DNA of 64,000 bases, taken from positions 64,999,718 through 65,063,717 of the forward strand of contig JALGPY010000004.1 of NCBI GenBank assembly GCA_023055425.1. Direction: 5' to 3'. The position numbers and the translations under genes were made by a program. Origin of the DNA: Linanthus parryae. Taxonomy: Eukaryota; Streptophyta; Magnoliopsida; Ericales; Polemoniaceae. This document shows positions 38,201-45,700 of the stretch, piece after piece; the first letter of the stretch is position 1; every line of letters begins with the position of its first letter. The notes below the pieces were generated by a model. That model saw only the letters and a program-made list of their open reading frames with translations. It was not told where the DNA came from and searched no databases.

Positions 38201-39715
38201 AGTATCATTATCACTACACTTCATCTCACTGCAGCAATAGTGGTCCATCTCTTGCCACAAACTCTTCAACTCTTCAAGAGATTGGCATATTCTGTCACCG
38301 ACTTATCTCCTTGTTTGGTGCTAGAAAGTTTAGTTATAATCTCAAAAATTCGAGCAACATCTCTTACCTTAGAATAAGTTTGTTGTGCAGCTTCCCATAT
38401 TTCTTGAGATGTTGTCAGCTGAATTCTGGCAGCGTAGAATTCCATAGCAAAGACATGACCAGAGTTACCAGATATCGCTCAACAGGGTGCGATCTGCGAT
38501 CTAGATTGCGCGATCCCAATCAGGAGTCGTTTGCGATCCAGATCGTTTATTCTGGCGAACCATAATGTTTTTACACACCGAGCTAAATATTTTTATTACT
38601 CTCTTACCCCATAATTTTACCTCCTGTTTTACTTTATTTTTTGTGATGGAAGTCCCCACAAAATTTTACCACCTCCGTTTCTTCTCTAAGGCACCGGTTT
38701 GACTTTCACCAATATTCACTGGGTCACTTTGACCCGGTGATTTGGGTAGAAAAACGATGCAATATTTTGATAATCTTTTCATGGTGTTGTAGAGTAAAAG
38801 TTGCGAGCCAACCGCATTCCTACCAGACCGTATACCGCGTTCCGGACCTCGTTCCTTGAACTGCAGCCTTCTGCGATCCTTCTCACCTTGGACATGACCA
38901 TGGAGTCCTCTTCATCCCAACCATCAAATCCTGACTCTCCCTTCTTGGGCCCAGTACCAATGAGGTGGCTCGATTTTCCCTTTCCCTTCAGAAAAATCTA
39001 AACATTCTATTTTCCTTTGGATACACCACACCGGATTACTGAAGCATATATTAGAGTGAATCAATTTAATTGAGCTTTGAGCTCTCAGTGCCTTTCCTTT
39101 AGGGAGTTGCTAATGATATTGTTTGCTAGCAACATAGTCTTTTGGCTTCTATTCTGTTTGTGGTATTAATGATGTGATTCATCTATTCTACTTTTACTGA
39201 AATTTTGTGCTAGCAAATGTTCGATAATGAACTGTCCCCTATCAATGTGAGTGTTGGTAGTAAGCTTTAGCTGGTTTTGTCAGGATTTTGTAGTGAAGAA
39301 GATTGACTCATCTCTAATTCAAAGCATCCGAGGAGTAGACTTCCCGCAGATTGCTACAAACATATCGAAGTTTCATCATCCCAACATTGTTGAGCTTATT
39401 GGCTATTGTTCAGAACAAGGACACAACATGTTGGTATATGAATATTTCAGGAATGGTTCACTTCATGAATTTCTTCACGTGTCAGATGACTTCAGCAAGC
39501 CGCTTACGTGGAATACCAGAGTCAGAATCGCTCTCGGCACTGCTCGAGCTATTGAGTAAGTTACATTCCCATACTCTGTTCATGAAAAATGGTTCATACT
39601 TCATTGGTAGTCCTTAAGAAATTAACCAATATGTTTTAGTAACTTGTTGGTTCTTGTCCATGAGTAATGATTTATCTGATTCTAAATTCTTTGAAAACGT
39701 ATGGTAAGTTGTATA

Positions 39716-39751
<36 letters not shown>

Positions 39752-42700
39752 CTGTACTAGGAAAACTTTGTAGTTCAAGTGATCCTATACAGTAATTCCA
39801 AGATTGCAATATTGATTATATAGTAATTGATATACATGTTTCTAGACTCCTAACTTCTTTCTTGCTCAAATTGCGATTGATTTCTTTATGAACTTACAAT
39901 AAATGTTTCTAGACTCTACAATTGAATCAACATAATAAAAAAGCTTTCTTCGCTCCCCCTGAACGATAATCCTAACGTTTTCCTGATATCGTGGAAGAGT
40001 AACACACATTATCAAGAATACTACACTAGTGATTCCTCATTTCCTGCCCATCACCCCCGGTTTCCCACCAACCTAAAGCAAAAATATTTAATGGATCAGC
40101 AATGCATTGGACCTGAAGTAACATGATGTGAATTTGTTGGAAGTTTTACTGCAAGTTGGCTCTGAGCGGTATATAACTTGTGGTTTAATACTCTCGACAA
40201 TCTCCTCATGTCTTCCGTTCAAATTCCATGGGTTGTGATTGAAGTAGCTGATTGCATGTAGTTTTTGTTGATAAATGAAGAAGCTAATCCTTATTTACCT
40301 CAAGGTTTAGTCATGTACTCCTCGTTAGGCTGTTATCCGTTCTGCATATCCAATTTAGATGTTAAACTGTGAGTTCCCTGGCTTGTCTTCATCCCGAACA
40401 TGTTGTAGGAGACTGAAATTGATCTGTTTTGTCCCTTAGGTACTTGCACGAATTGTGTCCTCTACCATCTGTTCACAAGAACATCAAGTCATCTAACATT
40501 TTACTGGACACGGAGCTGAATCCTCATCTTTCGGACTACGGGTTGGCTATCTTCCACGAGGTAGTTTATTCAGTCAATATTGCTGTCATGTTTATGCTTG
40601 CACTGCGGCTCACCACAAAAAAAGCAACATGTAACAGATTACCAACCCACTAAATCAAAGAAGTAGGTACACAAGAATCATGAAGTCCACATAGTTGACA
40701 ATAAAAACAGCAAAGGGAAAACATAAGAGTTGCAGACCGTAACTAGTCAAAGAGATTGTCCTGACTAGAAGGAGCACCTTTATGATAAAGAATGCCTTGC
40801 AAATTCTGCTTCTTTGCTTCCTTCTAATTCCTGACATCTTGTGGAAATTGGATATCTATCCCATTACACCTATACCTATTGTGACCTTCCCAAGTCTCTC
40901 CCAAGTCACAAAATGAGCAACAAACAATTTGATCCCTTGATATACAAAGAAAAGGAATTGACAGGCCAGTGACTCCTTAAACGACCATACGTCCTACCAA
41001 ACGGTGATCCTATCCAATGTCCTTGTGTCACTCTCTTACAACTAAGAACACTACATCTGTCATATATCGATAGGTTATATTAGGCCCGTTTATAAATATC
41101 AACCAAATTAAAATACCATTACATTACAACTATTAAGAAATAACAAAACATTATCTAATTTGCATTTTTACCAGCTCATTACAAAGCACATTGTCTTCTC
41201 CGAATCCATGATAACGTTATTTTAGAACCAACACTAATGAAATTCAAAGCAAGGAAAATAATTTAACCTTTGTTTGCAATAATTAAAAGATGATCAGTGA
41301 TTTGACAAAACACCTTTCTGAGTACGCTCTGCAATCTCCTTCAAATTTGTTTGCTGAACTTTTCTCATCCGAAAGTTTTATATTTGAAGTTATGCCGTAA
41401 AAAGCAAGTGTCCACCTTGCAGATGGATCAAACTCGTACCTGAAGGACGATACACAATCAATTAAATATCAAGAATTTCAGTTGAGCAAAATACACGAGT
41501 AATTTCATGATACGAGAGTTCACGGTCAAGTAAAGAAATTCTGTAGATTTCCCTTCAAAGTATATTAGACCATCATTAGTTACTGATGCAAGTGTTATTC
41601 TTGTGGCTAGGCCTAGTCACCTAGAGTCGTACACAGCCTGGTGGTGGATGCCCTAAAGAAACTGCTGTTTGATGCTAATGTATACCCTTGTTAGATGGGA
41701 AACAATTAGTCAAACAGTCAAATATGAACCAAATTCAGATACACAATGGCCCGGTTTGGGGACCAAGATATCCCTGATTTTTGTAATCCGTATCTGATTT
41801 TTTCAACATGTTGGAGATGAAAACATAGGTTTCTTTGTCTTCATCACAACTACATGTTGAAAAATCAAATTCTTAAAATCAGAGATATCTCTTGTCCCTA
41901 AACATACACAACATGGTTAATGATTGGGAAAATATAATTGCACGGAAAAATACATCAGTTAGCATTCTTGATCGGTAGATATGACATAATTCTAAAATAC
42001 AATCAATCCTCGAAGTGTAAAAATCTAGTTTTAAAATTCTTTTGGTGACTTAATATTGTATTTTCCTTAATACTCATTTTCATTCCGGATATCAGGTTGC
42101 AAATGAAACACTAGTATACCAGGGCTGAACTTAAAAAATGACGAGGGATTTATTGAGGAGTCCCTTAAACTAAACAACTTTGTCTACCATTTGGCTTTTA
42201 TCAATGTCATGGTACTGCATCCTTAGACGACACTACAATGGAAGAAGAGTAGATCAACCAAGTAAATGAAATACCATTAATATCAGCAAGACTTGTCAAC
42301 TTTCTTACCCTTAATATCTTTCTAGTTACAGATGTCTGAAATTTACTTTCTGAAGCTAAGGCGATCTTCAGGTCCAAAAGCTTTAGCTCGACTCGCACTT
42401 TAACTTTCAGAATCCTCTTCCAAAACACCAAGATTGTTTTTTGCGCTGTCGCCTAAATTAAATTACTATGGTGGTCCTTTACACTATCCAGTTCTTTATC
42501 CATATGCTTTTGCAATTTATGTAGAAGCAGGTCTTTAGTTTCTCGTGGCCTTATCAATGTTTTGACAGCGTACAAGCCAAAACCTGGGAAGTGGATATAA
42601 TGCTCCAGAAAGCACCAAACCTTCTGCATATACCATGAAGAGTGATGTCTACAGTTTTGGGGTGGTAATGTTGGAGTTATTGACAGGTCGTAGGCCTTTC

Positions 42701-45700
42701 GACAGGTGTGTTCATGAGGTCCATTTGCTTACTGTACTTGTCACCATTGTTTATGAATGAATTTTATTCTTTTGTTTGTTCTAGGTCAAAGCCAAAGTTA
42801 GAGCAAACCTTAGTTCGCTGGGCCACTCCTCAGCTCCATGATATAGATTCACTGGAGAAGATGGTGGATCCTGCACTGCGTGGGCTCTTTCCTCCTAAAT
42901 CAGTATCTCGATTTGCTGACATCATTGCTCTGTGTGTTCAGGTCAGTTCCTACCGCAATTCAAATAAGCTAAGTGGACGTTATTGAACTTAATCATTTTG
43001 TGGAGAGGCATTTAAAGAGTTAAATACAAATCTTTAGAAGCAGAAACAATAATCACATGCTTAGTATTTGTTAGAGGATGAATCTGGACTAAGAGTAAAT
43101 TTTGGTGGTAGGTAGTTCAAACTCAACTTCAAGCTATGTTGGGCCTCTTAAAAGCAACTGGGTGTAATATATTAATCATTACGACAACCCTTTTCTATTA
43201 CTCATATCCTCTCTCGATGTTCGGATTAGGGACTTTATCCCTCCACAGGATCTCAACATTGCCTCAATGTCAATGGTGTCCCCAATTTCCATCAACATTC
43301 TTTTACTTTTCTATTGTTTGGTATAATATGAAATTTGAGCGAGAAAAAATGATTTTATTTTAAATTCAGGTTATACCCCTAGAATTAAGAATATTACAAC
43401 AACTCCCCAACAATAATATAAAACCGTTCTACAATTACAAACAAGTCATTCAATTATATCAATTTTTTTCAGGGATATCAAATTTATTTTTGTAAGTCCC
43501 TTACTAGATTTCCAACAACCCACGATTCGGCTCTACCACCGTACAACACGGCAACGCCACACGACCACCACCCATCTCCAACACCACGACCAAATCCCAT
43601 ACACCACCACGAATTGAATTGGTTCTGTATGTAAGTGGTTAGAATAATATGGGTCCTGGGATTGCCGCAGAGAAACGGAGAGGGAGAGAAATCTGGGTGT
43701 GAGTAAGCTCCGGCACCGGTGGGTTAGCGGCGGCGCTTCATGCTCGGAAGTTGAGAGCCACTATCAGATCTGTATGGAACTGAGTCTAAGGGAAGAAAAT
43801 GTGTCTGCAATTTCGTTAAAAAAACTGTGTAAAGTCATTGCCTTGTCCGTCAATCTCCGAGAGAAATCGGAGACCGATCCAAGCATCAACCCATGGCCTC
43901 CTCAACAGTCGACGTCATCGCTGTTGTAGGCCTCCGGCGATGCTGCGATGGTCGGACATGGGAGTCGAGCTTCGATGAAAAGTTGACAACTAAAACCTAA
44001 TAGCAGAGAGCTCGCATATTTTTCTCGACCTTTTCCGCCTGGTTTGGGCGGAAAGTTACTTCTCTGTTTTCATGTTATAAATTTTCTATTAATTTCCTTT
44101 CTCTCCATTTTCTTTTTATTTTCTAACAATTCCAAAAAAAAAAAAAAGATTTTCCTTGATTTTCTTTTCTTTTCTTTTTCATATTCTTTCCTGTTTCCAA
44201 ATACCAAACATAGCCTAATTGCTGCCAATCTACTGATAGTGTGCTACACCTTAGTGCTTCTATTTCTTTTTCAACAGCTGGTCTAAACTCCAAATCTTGA
44301 GTAAATAAGGAAGTTTGTGGTAGGTTGACCACTAATATAGAACTGTCATATTCCTCTGAACATGGATCAAATGAATTCAGTTTGTGGCAGGAGTACGTAC
44401 TTGTATTTCATAATTCCATAATTTTTTTTCTCTTTTCCTTACTTTTCTGTGTAAATTCTGAGCTCCAAATGTAACCTTGAAAACTCCTAATCTATGTTAC
44501 TGAAAAGCTCAATTGGCCGCTTTCTGCATTTCGGGGTCGCACGATCCAGAGTGGGTACGATTGCGGTGTGGAACGCTAATATTGGCGACCCAAAATCTTT
44601 CACAAAATCAGGAAAGAGGGTCTGCCTCCGATCATTGCAAAGCTCTTTTGATAGCTCACCTATCTTTATTTTTTGTTGGCCGTTTCTTCCTCTAGGGTGC
44701 AATAATTTTGGTTAATCATTTACAATTGCACTACGTAAGATTTTTTGTGTGTATTTATTACTATATGCTTATACTCATTGAAGCAAAGTATGTGTGTAGT
44801 TTTGACACGGTAATTATAGGTCAAATTATCCCTAGTTCCTGATGGAAGAAGCCTAGCCCCATCGTACACCGTACCATGTTACGCTTCGTGTTCTCATTCC
44901 CGTTCTGCGTAACGCAGCGGCCCCTGATCCTGGTAACTTAGTTTCTAATCTTGAGTATATAAGGAAGTTGAGGTAGGTTGACTACTATTATAAGCTTTCA
45001 TATTCCTCTGAACCTGTATCTGATGAATTCAGTTTGTAGCAGGAGTACTTTCTTGTTTTCTACGATTCTATCATTTTCCTCCATTTTGCTTTCCTTAATA
45101 AATTTTGAGCTCCAAAAATAACCTTGTGAAACCTTAATGCACAATGTCGCTTCCTGGTGTACTGATGAACTGAAGGTGTGGGTAGGATGTATTCTTGCCT
45201 GACTATAATATTGATGGTAAAATGTATTGAAGGGTTGGTTAGGTGGTAGACTGGCAGTTTAAAAAACTAGAAAACTAACAAGGTACAGACTTCTGCCGTC
45301 AATGTGCGTATTAATGTATGATATTTGAAAGATGGGGAAAGAAAAATAAAACCGGTATGGATCAACTATCAAGTGTATTGAGGGCATAGATAAAAATTAC
45401 CGTAAGTGGCCAACGTAAAGAAGATCTCATTCAAAATTAAAGGAAAGACAAACATGCATGAGCAATAGTGAAACATTTGAAAGAGAACAGAATATATGGA
45501 ACAATGTTATTTGGTCTTCTCAGGTTATCATGAGCAGCACTCTCTCACCATATTTTCTGAATTTTAAGAAAATATTATAACTATCTTTTGAGAAACTATG
45601 AATTTATGATGCTTTCTTTTTATTCAATTACATACATTCTTCATTAACTTAACTAAACAGTAAATCACCCCCCAACTCAACTCCACCTCCACCTCGCCGG

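Noticed and set aside
39242..39283. Missing exon between SRF exons 11 and 12
   Set aside because: The exon 11 donor and exon 12 acceptor are both phase 0 and join DGK to DFVVKKID without a gap relative to the family.
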